From a virus: a stretch of 64,000 nt of DNA. Below are positions 1 through 9,755 of this stretch, piece by piece. Location: positions 1 to 64,000 of the IMG/VR virus record IMGVR_UViG_3300044701_002789; one strand, written 5' to 3'. Under the pieces are notes generated by a model. It made no database searches, was not told the DNA's origin, and worked only from the letters and a program-made list of their open reading frames with translations. Every line of letters begins with the position of its first letter. The stretch's first letter is position 1. A program made the translations under genes and the position numbers.

Positions 1-1540
1 CTGTGGTTCCTTGAGTACCTTGTGTTCCTTGAGATCCACCTAGTCCTTGAACACTTGTTCCTTGAGTACCTTGAGAACCTGTGGTTCCTTGTGTTCCTTG
101 AGTACCTTGAGTACCTTGAGATCCTGTGGTTCCTTGAGTGCCTTGAGTACCTTGGGTTCCTTGAGATCCTGTGGTTCCTTGAGTACCTTGAGTACCTTGA
201 GTACCTTGAGATCCTGTGGTTCCTTGAGTTCCCTGAGAACCAGTAGTTCCTTGAACACTTGTTCCTTGAGTACCTTGAGAACCTGTAATTCCTTGAGTAC
301 CTTGAGTACCTTGTGTTCCTTGAGATCCTATAGTTCCCTGAGTACCTTGTGTTCCTTGAGTACCTTGTGTTCCTTGTGTTCCTTGAGATCCTGTAGTTCC
401 CTGAATACCTTGAATACCTTGAGAACCTGTAATTCCCTGAGGACCTCTAATTTCTCCAACATTATCCCAAGTAGATCCATCATAAACCCAAAGATGTCCA
501 GTTTCATTATCAATTACTCCATTACCTGCAATAGCATCCGGAAAAGCATTATCAAGAGTTATTTGTGGATCATTTGGGGGATCTATATTTGCGTTAGGTA
601 CTGATCCAATAATTGTTACTGAGGTTCCATCCTTACCAGTAAAACCTTGAATTCCTTGAATTCCAGTAATTCCTTGAGATCCTGTGGTTCCTTGAGTGCC
701 TTGAGTACCTTGGGTTCCTTGAGATCCTGTGGTTCCTTGAGTGCCTTGAGTACCTTGGGTTCCTTGAGATCCTGTGGTTCCTTGAGTACCTTGGGTTCCC
801 GTTGATCCTTGTGTTCCACCCAATCCTTGAACTGAAGTACCTTGAGTACCTTGGGTTCCTTGAGATCCTGTGGTTCCTTGAGTACCTTGGGTTCCTGTAG
901 TTCCTTGAGTACCTTGGGTTCCTTGAGTACCTTGTGTTCCCGTTGATCCTTGTGTTCCACCCAATCCTTGAACTGAAGTACCTTGAGTACCTTGGGTTCC
1001 TGTAGTTCCTTGAGTACCTTGGGTTCCTTGAGATCCTGTGGTTCCTTGAGTACCTTGGGTTCCTTGAGATCCTGTGGTTCCTTGAGTACCTTGGGTTCCT
1101 GTAGTTCCTTGAGTACCTTGGGTTCCTTGAGTACCTTGAGTACCTTGTGTTCCACCCAATCCTTGAACTGAAGTACCTTGAGTACCTTGGGTTCCTGTAG
1201 TTCCTTGAGTACCTTGTGTTCCTTGAGTACCTTGAGATCCTGTAGTTCCTTGTGATCCTTGAATACCTTGAGTACCTTGGGTTCCTGTAGTTCCTTGAGT
1301 TCCCGTTGATCCTTGAGTACCTTGGGTTCCTTGAGATCCTGTGGTTCCTTGAACCGAAATTCCTTGAGATCCAGAAGTACCTTGAGTGCCTTGAATTGAA
1401 GTACCTTGAGTACCTTGTGTTCCTTGAGTACCTTGAGATCCTGTAGTTCCTTGTGATCCTTGAATACCTTGAGTACCTTGGGTTCCTGTAGTTCCTTGAG
1501 TTCCTTGAGTTCCTTGAGTACCTTGAATGCCTTGAGGGGC
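1..1540 (-). repeat. 9-bp collagen-like tandem repeat tract
   Basis: Plus-strand units such as CTTGAGTAC, CTTGGGTTC and CTGTGGTTC alternate for about 1.5 kb, broken by one unique island at 440-640. A longer module encoding a GVQGLGG interruption recurs near 30-60, 810-840, 940-970 and 1150-1175. The repeats leave several other frames open by periodicity; these are not genes. Confidence 0.9.
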
Positions 1541-2143
1541 GGTTATACCAACATCAATAACACTAGTCCACGAAACACCCAATCCAGTTGAAACTAAAAT
1601 TGATCCAGCTGTTCCAACTTGATTATTAATGTCAACAAGATTACTTTGTAACTTAATATCTCCACCAACATCCAAAAAATACTGAGGTATTGTACTACCA
1701 ATACCAACTTTATTATTTTCATAATCAATGGAGATCAAAGAGGATGCATCAATATCTCCATTATTATTGTAAAGTATATCTCCTTCATTTCCCGGAGCAA
1801 ATATAGTGATTGTAGAAATACTTCCTGATGCAGTAGATACAACTGCATTTCCTCTAAAATCTATCTTAGTAACACTGTTTGCAGTTCCTACTAAAATACC
1901 TTCATCAAATATACTAATGCCCTCAATAAAATTTGCAGGAGGCTCTGGTATCCAATATCTATCATAAACTGTACCATTATCAATAGTTACTAAACGATAA
2001 TAAGTCTGCGCAATCGCAACATTCTTTTCTCCGGGATAACCAAGATTTGGTTCTGCTTGATCCAATCCCAGGTAACGATGTCTGTCACTACTTAGACCCG
2101 AAAAAGATCTAACTTTTTTCCTACCGCTTAAATATTCTGCCAT
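1..2143 (-). CDS. Collagen-like tail fibre / virion structural protein (partial)
   Basis: The reading frame is open from the ATG at 2143 to the window edge, so the C-terminus lies outside. The first ~200 residues are a normal globular structural region (MAEYLSGRKKVRSFSGLSSD). After that come hundreds of Gly-X-Y triplets, mostly GTQ, GSQ and GTT, encoded by 9-bp DNA repeats. A non-repeat island at about 440-640 reads HLWVYDGSTWDNVGEIRGPQ, a segment typical of cyanophage collagen-like fibre proteins. It is probably a trimeric fibre on the virion. It lies directly downstream of the 2146-2808 gene, in the structural block. Confidence 0.8.
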   Translation of the reverse strand, partial: MAEYLSGRKKVRSFSGLSSDRHRYLGLDQAEPNLGYPGEKNVAIAQTYYRLVTIDNGTVYDRYWIPEPPANFIEGISIFDEGILVGTANSVTKIDFRGNAVVSTASGSISTITIFAPGNEGDILYNNNGDIDASSLISIDYENNKVGIGSTIPQYFLDVGGDIKLQSNLVDINNQVGTAGSILVSTGLGVSWTSVIDVGITAPQGIQGTQGTQGTQGTTGTQGTQGIQGSQGTTGSQGTQGTQGTQGTSIQGTQGTSGSQGISVQGTTGSQGTQGTQGSTGTQGTTGTQGTQGIQGSQGTTGSQGTQGTQGTQGTTGTQGTQGTSVQGLGGTQGTQGTQGTQGTQGTTGTQGTQGTTGSQGTQGTQGTTGSQGTQGTQGTTGTQGTQGTSVQGLGGTQGSTGTQGTQGTQGTQGTTGTQGTQGTTGSQGTQGTQGTSVQGLGGTQGSTGTQGTQGTTGSQGTQGTQGTQGTTGSQGTQGTQGTQGTTGSQGITGIQGIQGFTGKDGTSVTIIGSVPNANIDPPNDPQITLDNAFPDAIAGNGVIDNETGHLWVYDGSTWDNVGEIRGPQGITGSQGIQGIQGTTGSQGTQGTQGTQGTQGTQGTIGSQGTQGTQGTQGITGSQGTQGTSVQGTTGSQGTQGTTGSQGTQGTQGTQGTTGSQGTQGTQGTQGTTGSQGTQGTQGTQGTTGSQGTQGTSVQGLGGSQGTQGTQGTT

Positions 2144-2145
2144 TC

Positions 2146-2808
2146 TTATACTGTACTATTTTCTAGAATACTACAAATAAATTCCATTTGAAGAGGCCCA
2201 ACTAAACCTCCACTAACATATGTATGTGTAATGCCAGCACCTATTCCACCATATGTCGTGAAAACGGTTCCTCCTCCACCAACACTCTCAACAGTAAAAG
2301 ATACTTGAGGCGAAGGATAAATTGTAGTTGTAATGCCAGAAACACCAGCACAAGTAAACTCAAGACCACTCATTGTGACTTGATTTCCCTCAGAAAAATT
2401 ATGAGGTCCGTAAGTAGTAACAGTAGTCAACCCAGTAATGTGATCATATTTGCAATCATAAACAGAAACAATACCTGCTTGAGTTCCTTCTATAGCAATT
2501 GAGTCCGAAATTAATGCGGTTCGTTCTAATACTAATCTTCCATCAATAATAATTACCGCATCATCTGGTGGAATTTCAACATCTTTAATGATTCTATTAT
2601 TTCTAGTATTGCCAGCAGTTCTTGGAGCAACACTTTTTCTACGATGTGTAAAGGTGACGGTAGGATAAGTTTCACCAATCCCCACATTGGATACTTGAGC
2701 ATATAGGAGAATTGCAGAAACACCTACAGGAGTTGTATAAACTGTTTGTTCTCCTGGTGCAACTGGAACTGCAATTGTAAGAAATTTATTAAGTGGTGCA
2801 ACTGCCAT
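2146..2808 (-). CDS. Virion structural protein (hypothetical)
   Basis: 220 residues beginning MAVAPLNKFLTIAVPVAPGE. The protein is beta-rich, with repeated TTVTTYGPHNFSEG-type strands, and has no enzymatic motif I recognise. Its place between the collagen-like fibre gene and the 1077-residue structural protein, on the same strand with 1-2 nt spacing, points to a small tail-fibre or baseplate-associated component. Similar short beta proteins are common in cyanomyovirus fibre blocks. The function is inferred from context only. Confidence 0.7.
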   Translation of the reverse strand: MAVAPLNKFLTIAVPVAPGEQTVYTTPVGVSAILLYAQVSNVGIGETYPTVTFTHRRKSVAPRTAGNTRNNRIIKDVEIPPDDAVIIIDGRLVLERTALISDSIAIEGTQAGIVSVYDCKYDHITGLTTVTTYGPHNFSEGNQVTMSGLEFTCAGVSGITTTIYPSPQVSFTVESVGGGGTVFTTYGGIGAGITHTYVSGGLVGPLQMEFICSILENSTV

Positions 2809-2809
2809 A

Positions 2810-5800
2810 TTATCTTAACGCAAGTATTAATGGGGTAACTTCTGCTTGTATTGCTCTACTAAAATCTCGTCCTCGGATTGTAGAAGTTGTCTGATCAATT
2901 TGGATGCCTTCCCCAATATCAAAGTTTCCTTTTTGGTCGGTGCTGGTAAATGGAATTTGTGCGCCATCTCTAGCAACAACTTCATTTGCTTTAATAGGTA
3001 CTGCACCCCTAAGAGGTGTTGATGTATTTATATCTGTACCTGTACCAATATATTCAAATGAATGAGAACTTGTAAGAATTCTACTAATTCTTCTTAACTC
3101 AATTTCATCATCTTCAAATAATTGGTATGGAATAAATTCATTAAAAGTAACAGTTGTAATTCCAGTAGGATTTGTTGGTTCAGTTGACTCGGATACTGTG
3201 TAATAAATTGGAGACATTACTGCGGTCGCAAGACCAGTGTTTCCTTCAACATCAACTACAATATTTTGTGTTGATAGATAATTTCTTCCAGTGCTTATAA
3301 CATCAATTGAAGTGAGTTGTCCCGACTCATTTACATTTGCAGATGCCTGCGCCACAATACCTTGTGGTCCTTTTGGTTGGAATGTTCCATCTGCATCACG
3401 AATAATTACATTTGGTGGTGATGCCTGACTAAATCCAGAACCACCATTTGTGACGGTAATTGAACTTAGTTCTTGTAAAGGTGCAGTAATTACACCAGTT
3501 CCAACTGCATCTCCTGTATAATTGTCTAAATTAATTTTAAACCATAATGCCTGTCCATCATAAGGTTTTCTTGGATTATTATCAGAATCAAACACTGATG
3601 TTAAAGTTATTCTATCAAGTTCTGGTAATGTGTCGGAAAGAACTTTTCCTGTAAATTCTGTTCTACCAAGACCTACTGCAACAAGACCAAAATTACCAAA
3701 AGATGAGTTTGAGTTTGTAAGATCACAAGAACCACCAGTATCACAATAAATTCCAATATCACAATTAATTGTGAAGATAGAAACTAATTGTGCATATCCA
3801 TTGTTAGTAATTGAAACACCAATACCTGCCTCATTATATTGTGTGAATGAATCACATACCATAGATTTGAGATCTGCGCCTGGAGCAAAACCAATTGCAT
3901 GATCTCCATTAATTTTCATTCCAATGCTACCGGACATAAAGTTGGTGCAGTTTCTTACATATGGAGACCTCCATCTTCCTGATGGTCCTTCAGATGCAGG
4001 CCCTGGTGCAATATAACCGGACATTGCAGAATCACTTGGAGAAATTGGTGGAAATGCGACAGCACCACAACCATTATGCATTACTGAGACATTTGATCCT
4101 GCAAAATTTAAATTCTCAATTAAGCATCCTCTTCTTACATGAAATACATCTTTAGTTGGATTATTTGGAACAATTGTAACTAATCTCAAATCTTGACCCG
4201 AAACAGTTACATCAGTTCTCAGACCAATAGGATTATTTTCATAATATACACCAGAACGCACAAAAATTGTATCTCCATCCTGTGCAATTGCTGCAGCAGC
4301 ACCTATAGTTCTTTTTGCATCTCCTTCAAGTAATCCAGTATTTGAATCATTTCCGTCCATTGTAACCCAAATAGCATTTTGGGTTTGAACTCCAGGTGGT
4401 CTCCAAGATACTCCGGTTCCAACAGAAGCAAGACGATAATCTGTCTTTCCTATTGCAGCACTACCATTACTATCAATTAAACTGGATTTTAATTCTACAG
4501 ATTGCTGAAATAAAGATGATCCACCAACTGTTAGTGATCCATCTAAAGTGAAAGAATCTAATCCCGGATTATACTTAATTCCAGAATCAACTCTAATTGT
4601 TTCAGATTCAGTTGATGTAAAATTTTGTACAAAAGGTATATAATAATTAATGTTATTTGTAGTCTCTACCGTTTTTATAAAAGTAGAGATTCCAGACCTA
4701 TCAGAGTAACTAGAAATTCCAGATCTATCAGAGTAACTAGAAATTCCAGACCTATCGGAATAACTGGAGATTCCTGAAACATCAGAGTAACTAGAGATTC
4801 CAGATCTATCAGAGTAACTAGAGATTCCAGATCTATCAGAGTAACTGGAAATTCCAGATCTTTCTGCATAGATTGCAGTTGAAATAGTACCGGTAGTGAA
4901 ACCGGTAATGATCATATTATTATCAACAAGTGTAAATCCAGAAAGAGTGGATGTTCCATCAACTATTAAGGGACCATCTAATGTTAAAGAATTTAAACTA
5001 GGATTATACTTAATTCCAAAATCAACTCTAATTGTTTCAGATTCAGTTGAAGTTGAATTTTGTACGAATGGCACAAAATAATTAATGTTATCTGTAGTCT
5101 CTACGGTTTTTATGAAGGTAGAGATTCCAGATCTATCAGAGTAACTAGAGATTCCAGATCTGTCGGAATAACTAGAGATTCCAGATCTTTCTGCATAGAT
5201 TGCAGTTGAAATAGTACCGGTAGTGAAACCGGTAATGATCATATTATTATCAACAAGTGTAAATCCGGAAAGAATAGTTTCTCCATCTACCCTTAGGTTA
5301 TTTCCAATATTTAAATTCTCTTCAATACCAACACCACCATTAGTAATTACTAATGCTCCAGTATCTTTAGATGTTGAAGATGTTAAATTATTGAATGTTA
5401 CAATTCCGTCAACATCTAAATTTGAATTTAACTCCGCATCATTATCTACAATTAATAATCCAGATAATTTAGTATCACCAAAAACATCCAAATCATATTG
5501 TGGAACGGTGTTTATACCAACTTTACTTACTCGGTAGATATCTTTATCAGTTGTTTCCGACCACCTATCGGAAACAATTATAGAAGCCACAGATGTTTCT
5601 GCAGTTCCAACAATAACATCTACCAAGTTATTTTGATCAATGCCATCATAAAAATCTAATCTAGAAACTGTTCCTGCATATACTCCTTCATTATATACAT
5701 CAATTGCTTGTATTGGAGGAGCAACGGATGCCAAATTGCCCCACCTTACCCCAGAAGCATCTGATATTAAAATCTGTCCAGGAACACCTCTACTATTAAA

Positions 5801-6043
5801 ATGATCATAAAGAAATCTATTTAAATAGAAATCTCGTCTGAGGTAAATATCATTTGTTGTTAACGATCCTGTGTATATGCCACATGCATCAATATAAATG
5901 TCGCCAGTATATGTTCCTATTCCACAAGGATCTATAATATCGTATTCAAATTCTGCAGGTTCAGTTGCTATGCCTGTTGGACCATATACTTCATTTGCAG
6001 TATCTGTGGTATCATTTAGATACCAAAAATTAGGATCAAACAT
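2810..6043 (-). CDS. Large virion structural / tail fibre protein with internal repeats and beta-helix-like region
   Basis: 1077 residues. Residues ~1-230 form a structural N-terminus. Residues ~265-500 contain two copies of a long module (FTLVDNNMIITGFTTGTIST, then runs of the 8-9 residue unit SGISSYSDR, then an ETIRV segment). Residues ~560-850 resemble a right-handed beta-helix of the kind found in phage fibres (GDTIFVRSGVYYENNPIGL, then LIENLNFAG). The start overlaps the stop of the upstream 244-residue gene by 8 nt, which suggests translational coupling. It is likely a baseplate-attached fibre or fibre adaptor. Confidence 0.75.
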   Translation of the reverse strand: MFDPNFWYLNDTTDTANEVYGPTGIATEPAEFEYDIIDPCGIGTYTGDIYIDACGIYTGSLTTNDIYLRRDFYLNRFLYDHFNSRGVPGQILISDASGVRWGNLASVAPPIQAIDVYNEGVYAGTVSRLDFYDGIDQNNLVDVIVGTAETSVASIIVSDRWSETTDKDIYRVSKVGINTVPQYDLDVFGDTKLSGLLIVDNDAELNSNLDVDGIVTFNNLTSSTSKDTGALVITNGGVGIEENLNIGNNLRVDGETILSGFTLVDNNMIITGFTTGTISTAIYAERSGISSYSDRSGISSYSDRSGISTFIKTVETTDNINYFVPFVQNSTSTESETIRVDFGIKYNPSLNSLTLDGPLIVDGTSTLSGFTLVDNNMIITGFTTGTISTAIYAERSGISSYSDRSGISSYSDRSGISSYSDVSGISSYSDRSGISSYSDRSGISSYSDRSGISTFIKTVETTNNINYYIPFVQNFTSTESETIRVDSGIKYNPGLDSFTLDGSLTVGGSSLFQQSVELKSSLIDSNGSAAIGKTDYRLASVGTGVSWRPPGVQTQNAIWVTMDGNDSNTGLLEGDAKRTIGAAAAIAQDGDTIFVRSGVYYENNPIGLRTDVTVSGQDLRLVTIVPNNPTKDVFHVRRGCLIENLNFAGSNVSVMHNGCGAVAFPPISPSDSAMSGYIAPGPASEGPSGRWRSPYVRNCTNFMSGSIGMKINGDHAIGFAPGADLKSMVCDSFTQYNEAGIGVSITNNGYAQLVSIFTINCDIGIYCDTGGSCDLTNSNSSFGNFGLVAVGLGRTEFTGKVLSDTLPELDRITLTSVFDSDNNPRKPYDGQALWFKINLDNYTGDAVGTGVITAPLQELSSITVTNGGSGFSQASPPNVIIRDADGTFQPKGPQGIVAQASANVNESGQLTSIDVISTGRNYLSTQNIVVDVEGNTGLATAVMSPIYYTVSESTEPTNPTGITTVTFNEFIPYQLFEDDEIELRRISRILTSSHSFEYIGTGTDINTSTPLRGAVPIKANEVVARDGAQIPFTSTDQKGNFDIGEGIQIDQTTSTIRGRDFSRAIQAEVTPLILALR
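4680..4872 (-). repeat. 24-27 bp repeats encoding SGISSYSDR units
   Basis: The plus strand shows near-identical units 'attccagatctatcagagta'. Seven units occur here and a shorter run lies at 5110-5200, each at the same position in the two long internal modules of the structural gene. The copies differ mainly at synonymous sites, so this is an expanded protein repeat. Confidence 0.85.
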
Positions 6044-6770
6044 CTTTTAATATATTTTGTATTTCCTGTTTTATAAAGTTTTCCATATAATTGTGCTCAA
6101 AGTTGAATGAGTATCCTTCATTACCATTTGGATAGTCAAGATAACTATCTCCTTCATACTCCACAATCAAATCATCATCCAATCTACGACCAATAATATA
6201 ATATCCCGCATTAATGGGATTAGAATTATTATTTTTTACAATAATTTGATTTTTTTCTTTTATTACTTTCTCTATATATAACTCTTGCCAGGAACCAATC
6301 GGAGTAAAGTTTACTGTTATATCATCTAAATTTACTAATCCAACCCAGAATGATGGTAAAGTTATAATTCCATCTTCTAAAACTTTACCTCTACAATACA
6401 CTGCAATCTCTGGACCCTCTATACAAACATGTCGCAATCTCCATCCCTTCTTATTAGGATGTTCCATATCAAATGGTAAGTTCTTTTTATTGGAAAGAAC
6501 ATGCGCTCCCCCATTGGAAACAACTTGACCAGTTGCTAGAACATTTCCATTTGAAATAATGTTTGCCAATGACCATAATGATCCCACCTTCATATTATAG
6601 TAATAATATGGAACACATTGAGGCGGAAGATCTAAATCTACATTTAATGGTCCATTATCATTATTATCATGTTTAGGTACAAAATCATATCGCGATGAAG
6701 GAATACCTCCAATAATAGGATCACTACAGTCCGTTTTTCCGATATCCCTTAATATGAATCTATCTGCCAT
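6036..6770 (-). CDS. Virion structural protein, paralogue of the next gene
   Basis: 244 residues. The segment HPNKKGWRLRHVCIEGPEIA, followed by VYCRG and ITLPSFWVGLV, matches the equivalent HPTKEGWRLRHTCPEGPSND and ILPEYWKNFV of the adjacent 261-residue protein, so the two genes are tandem paralogues. Both end in a short YEG-S--DYPGN-EYS element. I see no catalytic motif. The position between gp5-associated genes and the large fibre protein suggests a baseplate or fibre-connector role. Confidence 0.7.
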   Translation of the reverse strand: MADRFILRDIGKTDCSDPIIGGIPSSRYDFVPKHDNNDNGPLNVDLDLPPQCVPYYYYNMKVGSLWSLANIISNGNVLATGQVVSNGGAHVLSNKKNLPFDMEHPNKKGWRLRHVCIEGPEIAVYCRGKVLEDGIITLPSFWVGLVNLDDITVNFTPIGSWQELYIEKVIKEKNQIIVKNNNSNPINAGYYIIGRRLDDDLIVEYEGDSYLDYPNGNEGYSFNFEHNYMENFIKQEIQNILKDV

Positions 6771-6776
6771 GTTTAG

Positions 6777-7562
6777 TTACCTTTTAGAATCATAATGATA
6801 ACCAACTACGGAATATTCATCATTATTTCCAGGATAATCTGCTGGAGAAGTTCCTTCATATTCAGGGATTAATTTTTCACCATCTATTCTTTCCGCAAAA
6901 ATAGTATAAAAACAATCAATATCCTTATTATTTTCTTCTTGAAGATTTATTATCTCATCAGTCCAATTTAATACAATAATATTTTGAAACTGACCTATTG
7001 GAGTTATTGTTACTACAATACTTTCTTTATCCACAAAATTCTTCCAGTATTCTGGTAATATAATTTGATTAGAATTTGTTAATCTACCTTTAATATAAAC
7101 ATCATTAGAAGGTCCTTCTGGACAAGTATGTCTCAGTCTCCAACCTTCTTTTGTGGGATGTGGAATATCAAAATTCTTTTTTAATGATAGAATATGTTTG
7201 CCGCAACGAGATACAACTTCACCTTGAGCAATTACATCTCTTCCCACATTAACATCTTCCGCAGTATCCACCGTATCCATAAATGCAGAAGGTCCTCTTA
7301 CGCCTAATGAATATGGATTATTAGTTCCTGTGCATAATGCCCCAGGAATTATAGGAGGCAGAGAATCAGTATTACTCAACGGACCAATCATTACAGTCGC
7401 CCAGATTCCAGGAAATTCAACATCATCTCCGGCAATTAAAGGGCCTTGAACGTATGCCGATCCTCTAATTGCGGCAGGACCCCTACCCAAAATTTCTGGT
7501 TTTACTGCATCGCACGCTACAAATAATCGTTGTATATTTTCTTCATCTGTGAATGATGACAT
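6777..7562 (-). CDS. Virion structural protein, paralogue of the previous gene
   Basis: 261 residues, with the same GWRLRH-C-EGP core and C-terminal YEGTSPADYPGNNDEYS element as the 244-residue neighbour. The N-terminal ~100 residues differ between the two (here a PLIAGDDVEFPGIWATVM segment). A tandem duplication with N-terminal divergence fits two subunits attaching to different partners in the tail tip. It is separated from its paralogue by only 6 nt. Confidence 0.7.
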   Translation of the reverse strand: MSSFTDEENIQRLFVACDAVKPEILGRGPAAIRGSAYVQGPLIAGDDVEFPGIWATVMIGPLSNTDSLPPIIPGALCTGTNNPYSLGVRGPSAFMDTVDTAEDVNVGRDVIAQGEVVSRCGKHILSLKKNFDIPHPTKEGWRLRHTCPEGPSNDVYIKGRLTNSNQIILPEYWKNFVDKESIVVTITPIGQFQNIIVLNWTDEIINLQEENNKDIDCFYTIFAERIDGEKLIPEYEGTSPADYPGNNDEYSVVGYHYDSKR

Positions 7563-7573
7563 TTAATTTCTCC

Positions 7574-8173
7574 TTAAAAATTAGATCCTGGTTTAACGGA
7601 ACCAAGTGCTCTTTTATTAACTGGCAAACAAGGACTCTTGAGGGCACTAGCATTACTCAATTTCTGAAAACTTCCTGCGGTCATTTTCATAATATTTTTA
7701 GCACTTGTATTTATTTCCGATGAATAAAGACTCATTGCTTCACCAGCTTTAATATTAATATGTTTAGCGGAATCTAATTCAATTTTTTCATTTGCCTGGA
7801 GAGAAATAATTCCATTGCTGTTATCATTTCCGGAAGCAATCAATTGAATATTTTCTGCTTGAACTTTAAATGTACCTTTAGTTACAATTTCAATATTTCC
7901 TTTAGCAATTCCATCACCACCAGATGCGTTTAGATAAAATGCAACATCATTTTTCTGTATATTATCACCACAAGTAATTTGATATCTTCCTCTACATCTA
8001 GACCATATCCACCCAGGTCTTTTTCCAACTTGTTCAATAGTGATAAATTCAAGTCCACCTTGTCCCTGTAACATGATAGAAGATTTTGTTTGATCACTAT
8101 GAATGTGTCCAAATCTTAAATTTCCATCTTTAGTTCGTATATCTTTTATTTCTTTATTTTGTGATTTTGACAT
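7574..8173 (-). CDS. Baseplate spike-like beta-helical protein
   Basis: 199 residues from the ATG at 8173, which overlaps the upstream stop as TAATG; an upstream in-frame ATG at 8194 is less likely. Residues ~75-170 are a regular alternation of short strands (IEIVTKGTFKVQAENIQLIA, then ISLQANEKIELDSAKHINIK) resembling the triple-stranded beta-helix repeats of gp5/VgrG spikes. Two genes upstream is gp5, so a spike or hub-associated role is plausible. The homology is judged by pattern only. Confidence 0.6.
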   Translation of the reverse strand: MSKSQNKEIKDIRTKDGNLRFGHIHSDQTKSSIMLQGQGGLEFITIEQVGKRPGWIWSRCRGRYQITCGDNIQKNDVAFYLNASGGDGIAKGNIEIVTKGTFKVQAENIQLIASGNDNSNGIISLQANEKIELDSAKHINIKAGEAMSLYSSEINTSAKNIMKMTAGSFQKLSNASALKSPCLPVNKRALGSVKPGSNF

Positions 8174-9753
8174 TAGAATACTCTCCCAACACAATCTATG
8201 ACAGTTATTAATTGAACATTTTCTGGCACACTTTCAATTTGACTTTCTATTGGTAAAGTTAAATCTATTCTAATAGGTTTTAAAATTACAGAAAATGTTG
8301 CATTAAACCCAGTATTGGAATTTGTTCTTATACTAGGTAAATCCAAAAATCCCGCGCCAGGTTTAATTATATTTACCCGATCAATTTGACCAGAATCATT
8401 TACTACTAATTCTGTTGAAGAACCATTATTTGGAGTTATTATTAACTTATCGCCCGGTCTATATCCGAATCCAGGATTCAAAACAACAATTTCATCAATA
8501 ACCAAAATTACTGGATAAGTTGGGCCAATATTTTCTGGTGATGGTGGTGTGACTGGAACTAAAGGTAATGACACAACCTCGTCCCTATCTAATATTCTAG
8601 GAGGTCCATCTGGCGGAAAATAAGTATCTCCTTTTTTAACTTCAATGGGTCTATATGGTTGAACAACATATTTACCACCACATTTTGTCTGCACATATCC
8701 TTCATCAGGTTCTTTCCAGACTCTTTCATTACCACCCAAACTCCCATCAGGTGCAGACAAATATCCATCACCAGGAGCGACTATGGTTATATTTTTTATT
8801 TTCTTACTTCTTTTTAATTTCTTAACAATCTCTTTTTCAAATTTATTTCTAGGATCATCACACTGATTAAAAAAATCTTGGTTAGATGTTCCAGTGTCCC
8901 CAGGGCCTCCTGTCCCAGCACCACCAGCACCTCCAGCACCTCCAGCACCTCCGGCGCCTGTCCCAGCACCACCAGCACCACCAGCACCTCCAGCACCTCC
9001 AGCACCTCCAGCACCTCCAGCACCTCCGGCGCCATCAGCACCTCCGGCGCCTGTCCCAGCACCACCAGCACCACCAGCGCCTCCGGCGCCTGTCCCAGCA
9101 CCACCAGCGCCTCCGGCGCCTGTCCCAGCACCACCAGCGCCTCCGGCGCCTGTCCCAGCACCTCCAGCGCCTGTCCCAGCACCTCCAGCGCCTCCGGCGC
9201 CTGTCCCAGCACCACCAGTACCTCCAGCACCACCAATTATACCAGAACCAGTTCTATCATTAGTTGTTAAATCAATTCCACTAGTATCTTGATCATCATC
9301 TATTAAGTTTACTAATAATTTACTACCATTACCTTTTCCGCATGGGTCTATAAGTTCTGCGGAAACATTATTTAAAAATCCAAATCCAGGATTCACAATA
9401 TCAAATCCAATAACTGAAGATGATATTGGACTTATAATTGCATTCGCCGCAGCACCAAATCCGCCACCACCAAAAAATTGAACCAATGGAGGACCACAAA
9501 GTTGAGGATCTGTTGGACAACTTGGAGCAGTTGGAAGTAAATTGGTTGGTGATAATTGATTGACTTCATTAATAGAAAGTTCCTGTTCAATTCCATCGCC
9601 ATTTTGAAAATAAAACCTTTTTGATGGATCTGACTGAGCAACTTGATTTGCCTGATCTACAGTTAATCCACCAACTTTTTTACCATCATTATCAATGAAT
9701 GAAACCTTTATACCAGTCTGAGGAATAATTTTTGATAAAAATGGAAATGACAT
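8173..9753 (-). CDS. Virion structural protein with Gly/Ala/Thr-rich linker
   Basis: 526 residues. The N-terminus begins MSFPFLSKIIPQTGIKVSFI. A long low-complexity tract of GGAG, GTGAG and GAGG triplets lies at residues ~170-290, and the C-terminal ~200 residues contain two related beta modules (VVLNPGFGYRPGDKLIITPN and INIIKPGAGFLDLPS). The gene sits between gp5 and the spike-like gene, with junctions of 2 nt and an overlapping TAATG. It is probably a tail-tip component in which the flexible tract acts as a linker. Confidence 0.65.
   Translation of the reverse strand: MSFPFLSKIIPQTGIKVSFIDNDGKKVGGLTVDQANQVAQSDPSKRFYFQNGDGIEQELSINEVNQLSPTNLLPTAPSCPTDPQLCGPPLVQFFGGGGFGAAANAIISPISSSVIGFDIVNPGFGFLNNVSAELIDPCGKGNGSKLLVNLIDDDQDTSGIDLTTNDRTGSGIIGGAGGTGGAGTGAGGAGGAGTGAGGAGTGAGGAGGAGTGAGGAGGAGTGAGGAGGAGGAGTGAGGADGAGGAGGAGGAGGAGGAGGAGGAGTGAGGAGGAGGAGGAGTGGPGDTGTSNQDFFNQCDDPRNKFEKEIVKKLKRSKKIKNITIVAPGDGYLSAPDGSLGGNERVWKEPDEGYVQTKCGGKYVVQPYRPIEVKKGDTYFPPDGPPRILDRDEVVSLPLVPVTPPSPENIGPTYPVILVIDEIVVLNPGFGYRPGDKLIITPNNGSSTELVVNDSGQIDRVNIIKPGAGFLDLPSIRTNSNTGFNATFSVILKPIRIDLTLPIESQIESVPENVQLITVIDCVGRVF
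8880..9235 (-). repeat. GC-rich repeat tract encoding Gly/Ala/Thr triplets
   Basis: The plus strand consists of recurring units such as CCTGTCCCAGCACCACCAG and CGCCTCCGG over ~350 bp. Local GC content is visibly far above the AT-rich surroundings. Three other frames stay open across it because of the triplet periodicity. Confidence 0.9.
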
Positions 9754-9755
9754 TA

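Noticed and set aside
22-1171. Several open frames on both strands in the collagen repeat (Leu/Glu-rich, Ser/Thr/Leu-rich)
   Set aside because: They arise from 9-bp periodicity in other frames; the Gly-X-Y frame is the only one continuing into unique structural sequence.
1-1540. CRISPR-like array
   Set aside because: Repeats are contiguous 9-bp coding units without spacers of constant size.
8878-9292. Plus-strand Pro/Ala-rich and Gln/His-rich open frames
   Set aside because: Antisense frames kept open by the GC-rich triplet repeat of the minus-strand structural gene.
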